The notes beneath the pieces were generated by a model, which was given only the letters and a program-made list of their open reading frames with translations, was not told where the DNA came from and searched no databases. Of a stretch of 49,958 nt of DNA, positions 17,652 through 26,630 are shown one piece after another. How positions within the stretch are numbered: position 1 is the stretch's first letter; every line of letters begins with the position of its first letter. Both the position numbers and the translations under genes were made by a program. The DNA is taken from positions 1 through 49,958 of the forward strand of contig JACPPM010000084.1 in the NCBI GenBank assembly GCA_016191015.1. The letters are read 5' to 3'. The DNA is from Acidobacteriota bacterium. Lineage in GTDB: Bacteria; Acidobacteriota; CAIWXX01.

Positions 17652-18914
17652 ATGACCCGAATGAATCCGAGAACCTTCATGCTCGTCAACGGATCATGCC
17701 ATCGGCGCCAGGAGGAAATCGCCGTGGTCAGGAGATTCCTCCTTCTGAACGAATGGAGCGAGGACGACAATGTCGACCGCGCCGACCTGGTCATACTCTT
17801 TGCCTGTGGCGCGTTTCGTCTCAATGTCGATGAGATGGCGCTGAAGATCACCGACATTTGTAGCAGGCTCAAGCACGGCGCAGAGCTCCTCGTCGGTGGC
17901 TGCTTGCCACTCACTGATCGCGAGAACTTGAAGAAGATTTTCACCGGAAAGACGATCACATACACCGATTGCGCCGCGCTCGATATGCTCCCTGGCGCTG
18001 AAAGACGGTTCGAAACACTGCCCAAGGTATACGGCGACCACGCATCCTGCCCGCCGCTCGTCGTTCCGGGCCTGCCAAAGGTACGCACTCTCCGCCTGAA
18101 CAAGCTGCCGTTGAGGCTCACGCGGCGATTGCTGCGCTACTTGCCGACACCGCCGCTGAGGAAAATCGTTTCCAGGCTCAGGGGAGACGAGCGGATGGAA
18201 ATCAGCATCGCCGCCGGCTGTTCACGAACGTGCCCTTATTGTGCGAAGAGATTCGCCCGCGGCAGCGTGAGGAGCAAGCCGGTCGATCTCATCCTGCAGC
18301 GAATCGCCGAAGGGACAATGCAGGGGTACCAGAGATTCGATCTCTATGCCGATTCAATCGGCGACTACGGGCAGGATCTGGGCACCGACTTCGGGACGCT
18401 CCTCGACAAGATCGCAGACTGCGACGCACACATCAGCATCGGAATCCACGATCTCCATCCCCAGGACTTCGTTCGGTACTACGAGAGAATCATCGGCTTG
18501 TGCGCGGCGGGCAAGGTGCATTTCCTCTACGTCATCACAGAATCGGGGAATGAACGGGTCCTGGAATCAATGCATCGAGGGATCGATACCTTCGATCTGG
18601 TTCAAAAGCTCCTGGCCGTTCGCACCTACAAGGGCGTCTTCCTACAGACAGCCATCATTGTGGGATACCCGGGCGAAGCGGATCACGAGTTCGAGGACAC
18701 TGTGGCTCTCCTCAACAAGGTCGATTTCGACACTGTGTACGTCCATTGTTATTGTGACATGCCGAATACGGAATCCTCCCGGCTCGACGGCAAGATCTCC
18801 CATGAGACCATGTCGAGACGACTACGCCAGATAGCCGCTGCCGGAATCAAACACAGCGTGAGCGAGGCCCGGCGCGAGTGCGATCACGCATTCGGGTCAG
18901 GCCCGATCGGGTGA
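17652..18914 (+). CDS. Methylthiotransferase-like radical SAM protein 1 (no TRAM domain)
   Basis: A 420-residue protein laid out like MiaB/RimO. The N-terminal domain keeps the three cysteines of the auxiliary 4Fe-4S cluster: C16 (NGSCHRRQEE), C52 (LFACGAFR) and C84 (VGGCLP). The radical SAM motif CSRTCPYC is C190/C194/C197. TESGNERVLESMHRG and VGYPGEADHEFEDT correspond to family motifs that read VQSG and GFPGET in the classic enzymes. The chain ends about 50 residues after that, with no TRAM RNA-binding domain. This argues against the tRNA or ribosomal S12 substrates of classic enzymes. The start at 17652 (or 17661) lacks a clear ribosome-binding site. It is the first of three tandem paralogues. 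Confidence 0.85.
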   Translation: MTRMNPRTFMLVNGSCHRRQEEIAVVRRFLLLNEWSEDDNVDRADLVILFACGAFRLNVDEMALKITDICSRLKHGAELLVGGCLPLTDRENLKKIFTGKTITYTDCAALDMLPGAERRFETLPKVYGDHASCPPLVVPGLPKVRTLRLNKLPLRLTRRLLRYLPTPPLRKIVSRLRGDERMEISIAAGCSRTCPYCAKRFARGSVRSKPVDLILQRIAEGTMQGYQRFDLYADSIGDYGQDLGTDFGTLLDKIADCDAHISIGIHDLHPQDFVRYYERIIGLCAAGKVHFLYVITESGNERVLESMHRGIDTFDLVQKLLAVRTYKGVFLQTAIIVGYPGEADHEFEDTVALLNKVDFDTVYVHCYCDMPNTESSRLDGKISHETMSRRLRQIAAAGIKHSVSEARRECDHAFGSGPIG

Positions 18915-18976
18915 TTGATGTGGAACAGCGTTCCAAGAGACCAGTCACGGTCCCGCCGCTCTGCTCTGGAGGGCAC

Positions 18977-20218
18977 ATGAGGTCCTTTCACCTTCTTGAC
19001 AAATCGTGCGATCGCCGGCGGGAGGAAGTATCCATGGTGCGAAGGTTCTTCCTCGTGAACGGCTGGACAGAGGCCGCCAGCGAAGAGAAGGCGGACTGTG
19101 TCATTCTGTTCACCTGCGCGGAAATGCGGTACAAAGTGGTCAACATGACCAAGGAAGTGGAGAGGCTCTCGGGTCGGATCGCTCCGAATTCGGAATTGAT
19201 TGTGGGAAGTTGCTTACCGAAGACCAACAAGGAGGCCCTGGCCAAGGTATTTCAGGGCCGGACAATCACTCCCACCGATTTCAGCGCACTCAACGCCCTG
19301 CCCGACATCACGATCAAGATCGAGGACATGCCGCCGATCTTCGGCAGGAATGCTGCGTTCGAGCCCTTCGACGAGCGACGTCCTCGGGGTGGTGGAGACA
19401 TCACCGCGCTGTCCAGGCTCTCACACTGGGCCTCCGGATTCGTGCATCGCCACTTTCCCATCCCTGGCTCGCAAGACATGGCGGCACGGCTCGCACGAAC
19501 CAGGCGAATGGTCATCTATGTTTCTGCCGGCTGTGCCAAGAACTGCTCCTATTGTGCAATCCGTTTTGCTACTGGGCAGGTCAGGAGCAAGCCGCTGGAC
19601 CTGGTGATGCAGAATATCTCCGAAGGACTCCGCCTGGGATACGGAGCTTTTGACCTTCTTTCCGACTCGATCGGCGGGTACGGCCTGGATCTGGGCACGA
19701 GCCTTGGCGAGCTCTTCGATCGAGTTCTGGCTCATCCCGGCCAGTTCACGGTCGCGATTTCCGATCTGCATCCCCAGGAGCTCATCAGATATTTCGGAAA
19801 GATTCTGTCCTTGTGCCAGGCCGGCAGGATTCATTACCTTTACGTGCCGGTCCAATCCGGAAACGAGCGGATTCTGCGAATGATGAATCGTCCGTGCGAC
19901 GTGAAAGATCTCACGAACAAGCTCATGGCGATACGGAGTTTTGGCGGGGTCTTCTTGCGGACGGGCATCATGGTGGGATTTCCCGGGGAGACAGAGGCGG
20001 AGTTTGAGGAGAGTCTTGTCTTCTTGAAGACTATTGGATTCGATGACGTATTCGTGCACTACTACTGCGATATGCCGAACACCCACTCATCAACCCTGCC
20101 CGGTAAGCTGGACAAGGCCACCATGGCGGAGCGACTGAACAAGGTGAACCGTTCAGGCATCAGATACTGCGTCGAGGCCACTCGTCACGAGTGGGAAAGC
20201 AATCTTGTGATTTCATGA
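18977..20218 (+). CDS. Methylthiotransferase-like radical SAM protein 2 (no TRAM domain)
   Basis: A 413-residue paralogue of its neighbours. Auxiliary-cluster cysteines are C11 (DKSCDRRREE), C47 (LFTCAEMR) and C79 (VGSCLP). The radical SAM cluster motif CAKNCSYC is C186/C190/C193. PVQSGNERILRMMNRP and VGFPGETEAEFEES are close to MiaB-family signatures. The C-terminus stops without a TRAM domain. The ATG at 18977 was preferred over an upstream GTG at 18878 because GGAGGG lies just before it and because the alignment with the paralogues starts there. It begins 62 bases after gene 1 and overlaps gene 3 by four bases. The substrate is unknown. Confidence 0.87.
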   Translation: MRSFHLLDKSCDRRREEVSMVRRFFLVNGWTEAASEEKADCVILFTCAEMRYKVVNMTKEVERLSGRIAPNSELIVGSCLPKTNKEALAKVFQGRTITPTDFSALNALPDITIKIEDMPPIFGRNAAFEPFDERRPRGGGDITALSRLSHWASGFVHRHFPIPGSQDMAARLARTRRMVIYVSAGCAKNCSYCAIRFATGQVRSKPLDLVMQNISEGLRLGYGAFDLLSDSIGGYGLDLGTSLGELFDRVLAHPGQFTVAISDLHPQELIRYFGKILSLCQAGRIHYLYVPVQSGNERILRMMNRPCDVKDLTNKLMAIRSFGGVFLRTGIMVGFPGETEAEFEESLVFLKTIGFDDVFVHYYCDMPNTHSSTLPGKLDKATMAERLNKVNRSGIRYCVEATRHEWESNLVIS

Positions 20219-21456
20219 GCATGGAATTCCTGATCGTCGGCAAAGCGTGCGGTCACCGTCGAGAAGAAATATCGATGGTAAGGAAGTTCCTTCTGTCGAA
20301 CGATTGGAACGAGGCGAGACGATTGCGCAGCGCAGATTTGGTGGTCTTCTTCGCGTGCGCAGGGGTCCGCTATATCGTGGACGAGAATGTGAAGAAGATC
20401 GTAGAAACCAACGAAAAGATGAAGCCCGGCGCCGAGTTGATCGTCGGAAGCTGTCTGCCGGCGATGGACAACGAAAGCTTACGAAGGGGGTTCAGAGGGA
20501 GAACGATCACTCCGACGGATTTTACCGCCTTGAATGATCTTCCCAACATCAAGGTACGGATCGAAGCGATGCCCAAGATGTGGGGGAGTGAAGCTGAATG
20601 CCAGCAGATCAACAGACCTCGGCTGATTGCCGCTGCGCGGATGTGGGCTGAGGACGCTGCCGCTGAGTGCATCAAGTTTGTCATTGAGAAGCGGCCCAGC
20701 CGGTTTCTGAAGCGCACCGCCTTCGAGCTCAAGAAGCGCAGCACTGTTGGGTTTTCAATCGCCGCAGGGTGCCCGGGAAAATGTTCCTATTGTGCGAGGC
20801 CTGCCGCGAGTGGAAGAGTACGGAGCAAGCCGCTGGATGTGGTCGTGGAGAATATCCGCAAGGGACTCAGCTTAGGCTACAGAGGGTTTGATCTATACGC
20901 GGACTCCATCGGCGCCTATGGCTCGGATCTCAACGTCAATTTTGGGGACTTGTTGGATCGAATCATGGAGATCGACGAGCGTTTCAGCATCGGTCTATTC
21001 GACCTTCATCCGCACCATTTCATCAGGTTTTTTGACCCGATCAAACGTCTGAGTCAAGCGGGGAAGCTCCATTTCCTCTATGTCGCCGTGCAATCGGGAA
21101 ACGATCGGATTTTGAAACTGATGAGGCGGGCATGCGACGTGGAGGAACTGGCCACCAAGCTGGCCGAGATACGCCGGTACGAGCAGGTATTCATGCAGTC
21201 GGGCATTATCGCGGGGTTTCCCGGGGAGACGGATGAGGAGTTTGAGGATACACTCCGGCTGTTGAAGAGGATCAACTTTGACAATGTCTATGTTCATTGC
21301 TACTGCGACATGCCGCATACCGAAGCGTCCCGTCTGCCGACCAAGGTGGACAGGGATGCAATGTACCGCCGGCTTTTCGCAATCAAGCGCGCGGGCATCC
21401 ATCATCTCGCTGCCGAGACCGAACATGAGTGGGAGACGACTCCGTTTCCCTGTTGA
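20215..21456 (+). CDS. Methylthiotransferase-like radical SAM protein 3 (no TRAM domain)
   Basis: A 413-residue third paralogue. Auxiliary cysteines are C12 (GKACGHRREE), C48 (FFACAGVR) and C80 (VGSCLP). The radical SAM motif CPGKCSYC is C186/C190/C193. AVQSGNDRILKLMRRA and AGFPGETDEEFEDT are conserved. All three paralogues share YCDMPxTxxSxL near the end, where MiaB-type proteins have a proline-rich RPGT segment before TRAM. ATGA overlap with gene 2 implies coupled translation; the ATG at 20221 is an alternative start. The linker between the two cysteine-rich domains (~115-175) differs strongly among the three, suggesting different substrates or partners. Confidence 0.87.
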   Translation: MSMEFLIVGKACGHRREEISMVRKFLLSNDWNEARRLRSADLVVFFACAGVRYIVDENVKKIVETNEKMKPGAELIVGSCLPAMDNESLRRGFRGRTITPTDFTALNDLPNIKVRIEAMPKMWGSEAECQQINRPRLIAAARMWAEDAAAECIKFVIEKRPSRFLKRTAFELKKRSTVGFSIAAGCPGKCSYCARPAASGRVRSKPLDVVVENIRKGLSLGYRGFDLYADSIGAYGSDLNVNFGDLLDRIMEIDERFSIGLFDLHPHHFIRFFDPIKRLSQAGKLHFLYVAVQSGNDRILKLMRRACDVEELATKLAEIRRYEQVFMQSGIIAGFPGETDEEFEDTLRLLKRINFDNVYVHCYCDMPHTEASRLPTKVDRDAMYRRLFAIKRAGIHHLAAETEHEWETTPFPC

Positions 21457-21460
21457 TCAA

Positions 21461-21496
21461 GGCCGGCGCCCCGGTGCCCCACCGCTCAACCTCTGA
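21461..21496 (+). pseudogene. Remnant of fusion glycosyltransferase 3' end
   Basis: These bases translate as GAPPLNL followed by TGA. They match the true C-terminus GAPPPNL of the fusion gene that ends at 17353, with the same stop and the same spacing to the next GTG. This is part of copy 2 of the duplicated junction (21464-21552). It shows that the duplication spans both the end of one gene and the start of the next. Confidence 0.65.
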
Positions 21497-21498
21497 AC

Positions 21499-22548
21499 GT
21501 GGGTGAATCGGGCTCACCCCCATTCATGAGCGTCGTCATCCCGACGCATAATCGCCTCGTTCACTTGAAGCACACGCTAGGCTGCCTCGAAGCGCAGCAC
21601 TATCCGGCCGGTTCGTACGAAGTGATCGTCGTCGATGACGGTTCTGATGACGAAACAGCGGGCTACCTGCGCGAGCTCGCGGGCGCGGGCCGTGTGCGCC
21701 TCGTGTCCCAGGCGCACGCTGGCCCCGGGGCCGCGCGCAATGCCGGGGTGAGGCTCGCGCGTGGGGAAGTTATTGCGCTCACGGATGATGATTGCCTTCC
21801 GGATCCCGAGTGGTTGGCCGCCCTAGCGGCAAGCTACACGTGCGCGGACGGCACTCCGCGTCTGGCTGTCGGAGGCCGGGTCGAAGAGAAGATCATCGAC
21901 GGCCACTGGCTGCAGAGGTTCTACGCTTGTCGCGCCGAACGGCAGCAGGCACGGGCTCCCGGTGACCTCGGCCTACTGGATTCCGCAAATGCCGCCTGCG
22001 ATCGTTCGACACTCCTGTCTGTCGGAGGTTTTCCGGAGATCCTCCCATTTCCCGGTCTTGAGGACATGGGTCTCAGTTTTCGATTGAAGGATGCGGGGTG
22101 CGAGATTCGCGCTAATCCCGATGCCGTTGTGTGGCACACGAACCGCACGAGTTTCAGCTCGATGATACGACAGGCGTTTGATCGAGGGCGAGGGGCCGGC
22201 GTGCTGATGCTGGAATACCCGCAGCACTTCGAAGACTCCCGGAGCGCGCGGCTGTGTGGGCGAGCACAGCAGAGGCTGGGTCGGTTGATCGCGCGTCTTC
22301 CTCGACCGATTCGGCCGCTTGCCGGCGCGTTCGTCGCATCAGCCGCCCATCTCCCCTTCGCCATTCTCCGATTCGGAATCTGGATTGGTCGCACTCTTCC
22401 CGCTCGCGCCTCCCACTACCGGCGGACGGCCGAATCGAGCCCGCGGTTTGTCTTCTATCTGTGTCTCGACTCGCTCTATTATGTCCTCTACCTGGCCGGT
22501 CAGGTGGCCGGCACCTTCGAACACGTCAGGAAGAGGTCGATAGAGTGA
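21499..22548 (+). CDS. GT2 family glycosyltransferase
   Basis: A 349-residue GT-A fold transferase. It shows SVVIPTHNR, the nucleotide-binding VIVVDDGSDDET, the metal-binding LTDDDCLPDP and a late ED motif (FPGLEDMGLSFRLKDAG). A hydrophobic C-terminal part (~265-340) may associate with the membrane. The donor sugar cannot be told from sequence. The start is GTG at 21499, by analogy with the remnant at 17356, although an ATG at 21526 lies close to the conserved SVVIPT block. Its stop overlaps the GT4 start by four bases (GTGA). Confidence 0.9.
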   Translation: MGESGSPPFMSVVIPTHNRLVHLKHTLGCLEAQHYPAGSYEVIVVDDGSDDETAGYLRELAGAGRVRLVSQAHAGPGAARNAGVRLARGEVIALTDDDCLPDPEWLAALAASYTCADGTPRLAVGGRVEEKIIDGHWLQRFYACRAERQQARAPGDLGLLDSANAACDRSTLLSVGGFPEILPFPGLEDMGLSFRLKDAGCEIRANPDAVVWHTNRTSFSSMIRQAFDRGRGAGVLMLEYPQHFEDSRSARLCGRAQQRLGRLIARLPRPIRPLAGAFVASAAHLPFAILRFGIWIGRTLPARASHYRRTAESSPRFVFYLCLDSLYYVLYLAGQVAGTFEHVRKRSIE

Positions 22549-23834
22549 AGATCTTGTACGTGGCCGGCGACTTCCCGGCCGAACCTCTGAACGGATGCCA
22601 CTGGTTCGCCTACAATCTGATCAATTACGTGGCTCGGTCCCACGAATGCCATCTGATCAGCCCTGGCGTACCGGGACAGATCGCACGCGCCCGCGAGTGG
22701 GAGCGATCCCTTCCGAACCTGCGCGTGATCGATGTTTCTCCACGTCAGCACCCCCACCTGGTGCGGGTGGCGAAAGCCACGAACTACTTCACCGATTTCC
22801 GGCTCCCCCGGCTCGTGCAGTGGATGACGCCCGGATTTACTCAGGCCATCCGAAGGGCGATTCGGGATATCTCCTACGATGTCGTCCATTTCACCGACAT
22901 CACTCTCGTTTACTATCGCGACCTTGTCGGCCGGTTGCCCGTTGTCATTTCCGGGCCTGATCCCGCCTCGCTGCACCTTCAGAGAAACATCCTGTTCGAA
23001 ACGTCGCTTCCAAAGCGTCTGAAGCTCGCGGTGACTGCGCGGGCCTATCGCAACATCGAACGGGCTCATCTACAGACGTTTTCGGAGGTTCACGTCGTCT
23101 CTGCGTCCGATGGTGAATATTTGAGACGAAACGCGGGGCTGGAAAACGTCTCAGTCATCAATCATGCCGTGGACCCGCGGTTCTTCGCACACCCTCTCGA
23201 ACGAGAGCCCAGCACTCCGGGAGTCACACTCTTCAGTTCGGGGACCTTCTCGGTGCCATTCGTCCGGAGGCCTTTCATGAGCTTCTTCGACACGCACTGG
23301 GAGAGCATTCGGCAGGCTCACCCGTTGACTCGTTGGATCGTTGTCGGTCCCGGAGCTCCGCCCGACGCGAAGAGACGCCTCACACACGCCGCGGGCGTGG
23401 AGTACTACGAATGGATCAATGATTATGACGGCGCGCTCGCGCGATCCGACATCGCCCTTTTTCTCGATGGCAGCGGGACGGGCATGAAGACCAGGGTGCT
23501 TCAGGCCATGGCCGCCGGGAAGGCCGTCATCGGCACCCCGTTCGCGTTCGGAGGAATCGACATTGTGCATGGCGTCCACGGTTTCTTGGCTGACGAGCAT
23601 GCATCCGTGTTGGCGGCGATCGGCGCGCTGCTCGAGTCGCCTCAACTGCGACGAGATATAGGCCAGGCCGCCAGGGACTTGGTTCGTGCGAGCTTTACCT
23701 TGGAGATCACGGGTCGGAGCTGGGAGGCTCTCTACGAGCGCGTGTCGCGGCAGTGCCGGGCGAGCTCCGAGATGGTGCCGCTCCAGCCAGGAGAGAACAG
23801 GGATAGCGCTGAGGTCTTGAATGGACGCTCTTGA
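22545..23834 (+). CDS. GT4 family glycosyltransferase
   Basis: A 429-residue GT-B fold protein starting VKILYVAGDFPAEPLNG. The C-terminal donor-binding region contains GSGTGMKTRVLQAMAAGKAV near residue 308, followed by TPFAFGGI. The usual E(x7)E motif is weak. The GTG start at 22545 overlaps the stop of the GT2 gene. The 3' end overlaps the Wzm gene by 14 bases, so the block from 21499 to 25956 reads as one transcription unit. It presumably adds a sugar to the exported chain at the cytoplasmic face. Confidence 0.85.
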   Translation: MKILYVAGDFPAEPLNGCHWFAYNLINYVARSHECHLISPGVPGQIARAREWERSLPNLRVIDVSPRQHPHLVRVAKATNYFTDFRLPRLVQWMTPGFTQAIRRAIRDISYDVVHFTDITLVYYRDLVGRLPVVISGPDPASLHLQRNILFETSLPKRLKLAVTARAYRNIERAHLQTFSEVHVVSASDGEYLRRNAGLENVSVINHAVDPRFFAHPLEREPSTPGVTLFSSGTFSVPFVRRPFMSFFDTHWESIRQAHPLTRWIVVGPGAPPDAKRRLTHAAGVEYYEWINDYDGALARSDIALFLDGSGTGMKTRVLQAMAAGKAVIGTPFAFGGIDIVHGVHGFLADEHASVLAAIGALLESPQLRRDIGQAARDLVRASFTLEITGRSWEALYERVSRQCRASSEMVPLQPGENRDSAEVLNGRS

Positions 23835-24681
23835 GGGTGTTGGGGAGAGAGATCCGCACGCGGGCGCGGCTCACGTGCACGTCGAGCCCAGCCGGGGTTG
23901 GATTGCGCTGAAGCCGGGTGAGTTGTGGGAGTACAGGGAACTGCTCTACTTCCTCACATTGCGCGACATCAAAGTCCGGTACAAGCAGACAGCGTTGGGC
24001 GCGGCCTGGGCGATCATTCAGCCGTTCTTCACCATGCTGGTATTCAGCCTGTTCTTCGGCAGGCTGGCGGGCGTGCCGTCCGACGGCGTCCCCTACCCCA
24101 TATTCGCCTACGTCGCCCTGCTGCCCTGGAACTACTTCGCTGGCTCGCTGGGACTGTCGGCCACGAGCGTGGTCAGCAGCGCGAATCTCATCAAGAAGGT
24201 GTACTTCCCGCGCCTCGTCGTACCGATCTCGGGAGTCCTGTCAGGCCTCCTTGATTTCGCAATCGCCTCTGTGGTGCTTCTGATGATGATGGCGTATTAC
24301 GGAATCAGGCCGACTGCCGCGACGCTCCTCCTGCCTGGGTTCCTTCTCCTGGCGCTCGTCACAGCTCTGGGGATCGGGATGTGGCTCTCGGCTCTGAACG
24401 TCGAATTCCGGGATGTGCGTCATGCCGTGCCGTTCTTGACGCAATTCTGGATGTTTGCGACACCTGTGGCCTATCCGAGCAGCCTGCTCAGCGAGCCGTG
24501 GCGCTCCCTCTACGGCCTGAATCCGATGGTCGGCGTTGTCGAGGGATTCAGGTGGGCGCTTCTGGGCACAACCCCACCCGGGACCATGCTGGCGCTCTCG
24601 GTTCTCATCAGCGTGCTGATATTCGTGAGCGGCGCATACTATTTCCGGCGCATGGAAAAAACATTCGCCGATCTGGTGTGA
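23821..24681 (+). CDS. wzm: ABC-2 polysaccharide export permease (Wzm/TagG-like)
   Basis: A 286-residue permease. The N-terminal amphipathic stretch (LWEYRELLYFLTLRDIKVRYKQ) is typical of Wzm/TagG. Six hydrophobic segments follow from residue 60, with FRDVRHAVPFLTQFW before the last pair. With the adjacent ATPase it moves lipid-linked polysaccharide across the inner membrane after chain synthesis is complete. The start codon lies inside the 3' end of the GT4 gene. Confidence 0.92.
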   Translation: MDALEGVGERDPHAGAAHVHVEPSRGWIALKPGELWEYRELLYFLTLRDIKVRYKQTALGAAWAIIQPFFTMLVFSLFFGRLAGVPSDGVPYPIFAYVALLPWNYFAGSLGLSATSVVSSANLIKKVYFPRLVVPISGVLSGLLDFAIASVVLLMMMAYYGIRPTAATLLLPGFLLLALVTALGIGMWLSALNVEFRDVRHAVPFLTQFWMFATPVAYPSSLLSEPWRSLYGLNPMVGVVEGFRWALLGTTPPGTMLALSVLISVLIFVSGAYYFRRMEKTFADLV

Positions 24682-24687
24682 TGGTTC

Positions 24688-25956
24688 ATGGGCGACACTG
24701 TGGTCCGGGTCGAGAACCTCGGCAAGCGATATCGAATCGGGGAACGACAGGCGCCGTACAAGACGCTGCGGGAGGCGCTTCATCGTGCGACGGCGAAACC
24801 GTGGCGCGTGGCCCGTTCGCTATGGGGCAGGGGGGATGGTGAGGCACGGCAGGATGAGATCTGGGCTCTCAGAGGTGTGTCGTTCGAAGTGAAGCGAGGA
24901 GAGGTCGTCGGCATCATCGGGCGCAATGGCGCGGGCAAGAGCACGCTGCTCAAGATCCTCTCCCGCATCACGGAGCCGACGGAGGGCTGCGCTGATCTCT
25001 ACGGCCGGGTTGGTTCGTTCCTCGAGGTCGGCGCCGGGTTCCATCCAGAATTGACCGGCAGGGAAAACGTCTTCCTCAACGGCGCTATCCTGGGGATGAA
25101 GAAAGCGGAGATCGAGCGGAAGTTTGATGAGATCGTCGCATTCGCCGAGATTGACAGATTCATCGACACACCGGTGAAGCACTACTCCAGCGGCATGCAC
25201 GTGCGACTGGCTTTCGCTGTCGCCGCCCACATGGAGCCCGAGATCCTGATGGTCGATGAGGTCCTGGCCGTCGGCGATCTCGCCTTCCAGAAGAAGTGCA
25301 TCGGGAAGATGGGGGACGTGGCGAGGGGCGGTCGGACCGTCCTGTTCGTCAGCCACAACATGGTAGCGACCGCGGGACTTTGCGATTGGGGAATCGTGTT
25401 GGATGGAGGTCATGTCGCATGCACGGGATCGATCTCAGACGCGATTTCATACTACACGGCTCAATCGTCGTCGCCCGAAGAGGCTGCCGCATCGATCGAT
25501 GACGTCGATCGGAATGGATTCCAGCTCCTCCATCATCTGGGGCGCGCCCAGATTGAGTGCCGCACGCCGATCCGTTTCACCTTCGAGATAGCCTGCCCTT
25601 TTGCGGTCCGAAATGCCACTGCCGGAATCATCCTCTCCGACGCCTTTGACAACCCCGTTTTGGGGACGAGCAGCAAGCTCCAACAGGTGCACGGGTCGGC
25701 GGCGAGCAAGCGTTGGCAGGTGACCTGTGATCTGGGAAATGTCCCGCTCAACAGTGGCTTCTACCATGTCTCCGTCTCGTTCGGAGACGAGTACAGGGAT
25801 CATGCCCGTTTCGAGCGAGCCATCTCCTTCGTCGTCTTGCCGGGCGATCCATTCGGATTCGGCCTCAAAGTACCCAGGAGATGGGGTCACTTCTACTGGA
25901 GCGCCGATTGGGGAATCGCCGCGGTGGATGAGCCCCGCCCATCCTCTAGCCGTTAG
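24688..25956 (+). CDS. wzt: ABC exporter ATPase with C-terminal cargo-binding domain (Wzt-like)
   Basis: A 422-residue protein. The ATPase domain has Walker A GRNGAGKST, signature YSSGMHVRLAFAV, Walker B EILMVDEVLAVGD and the switch histidine in FVSHN. From about residue 265 an additional beta-rich domain (RTPIRFTFEIAC, TAGIILSDAFDNPVLG, SGFYHVSVSFGDE) matches the Wzt C-terminal domain. In studied systems this domain recognises a chemical cap on the finished glycan. Its presence suggests that this glycan too carries a terminal modification, for which the methyltransferase fusion and the radical SAM proteins are candidates. Confidence 0.92.
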   Translation: MGDTVVRVENLGKRYRIGERQAPYKTLREALHRATAKPWRVARSLWGRGDGEARQDEIWALRGVSFEVKRGEVVGIIGRNGAGKSTLLKILSRITEPTEGCADLYGRVGSFLEVGAGFHPELTGRENVFLNGAILGMKKAEIERKFDEIVAFAEIDRFIDTPVKHYSSGMHVRLAFAVAAHMEPEILMVDEVLAVGDLAFQKKCIGKMGDVARGGRTVLFVSHNMVATAGLCDWGIVLDGGHVACTGSISDAISYYTAQSSSPEEAAASIDDVDRNGFQLLHHLGRAQIECRTPIRFTFEIACPFAVRNATAGIILSDAFDNPVLGTSSKLQQVHGSAASKRWQVTCDLGNVPLNSGFYHVSVSFGDEYRDHARFERAISFVVLPGDPFGFGLKVPRRWGHFYWSADWGIAAVDEPRPSSSR

Positions 25957-26630
25957 CCTTTAGCCATTAGCTCCGAGCGGTCGACCGGCGCGAAATGCTG
26001 GATCGCGTTGTTTCCGGCCAATCAGCGGTAACCAAGAGCCGCGGTCCCATTCCGGGGCCAATAGCTAAGTACTTCAGTTCACAAGTTCGGCAACGTATCG
26101 GGACATCGCGGCGATATCCCTGCCGTGGAGAGAATTGAGGTAGACTGCCCGGGCAAATCAGCCACAGAAGGCACAGAAGGCGCAAAGGCACAAAGGGAAT
26201 GTATGGAGGAGTTGTGATGAAGCAGCTTTCGCTGCCAGAAAATTGATTCTGTGATTTCTGTGCCTTTTGTGGTGAGATCTCTTCTCTTCCAGGTCATCAC
26301 TGTCTACCTGACTTGGCAGCCGCAAATGGAGCAAGAATTACTTGGGCATCTATACGACGCCGTACTTATGCCGAGGGGTACTAAGCGCTCATGGCCACGA
26401 AGCAGCGAGCCGAGGGCAGGGGCGCCGACGCGATTCACATAGCTAAGGTGTGGTCCCGTGTTCCGTTCTCGCATTGACCGCCATCCGGTGATGAGCTAGC
26501 TTACTGCCTAAGGGCAGACTTCCATGACTTCAACGGTTCCGCGTCAATCGAGGCAAACGACAACGTCTCCAGCTCCGTGCACAGGTCGCTCCGAGAAGGG
26601 GCTCGTCGTCCGTGAGGGCCGAGTCTGCCG
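25957..26630. other. Repeat-rich intergenic region
   Basis: About 670 bases without a supportable gene. At its start, right after the Wzt stop, are TAGCC(G/A)TTAGC-type units; GCCTTTAGCCATTAGCT matches the 3' flank of the S9 gene at 13933-13949 with one mismatch. The inverted repeat of family B occupies 26159-26276. The remainder shows no recognisable protein or RNA. Confidence 0.5.
26159..26276. repeat. Dispersed inverted-repeat element family B, copy 1
   Basis: The left arm is built of CCACAGAAGG-CACAGAAGG-CGCAAAGG units (26160-26195). The right arm (26247-26275) is the imperfect reverse complement, TCTGTGATTTCTGTGCC then TTTTGTGGTG. A loop of about 50 bases separates them. A second copy with the same unit grammar but different loop lies at 48321-48427. 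Such elements are known in intergenic DNA of several environmental phyla. No function is assigned. Confidence 0.7.
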
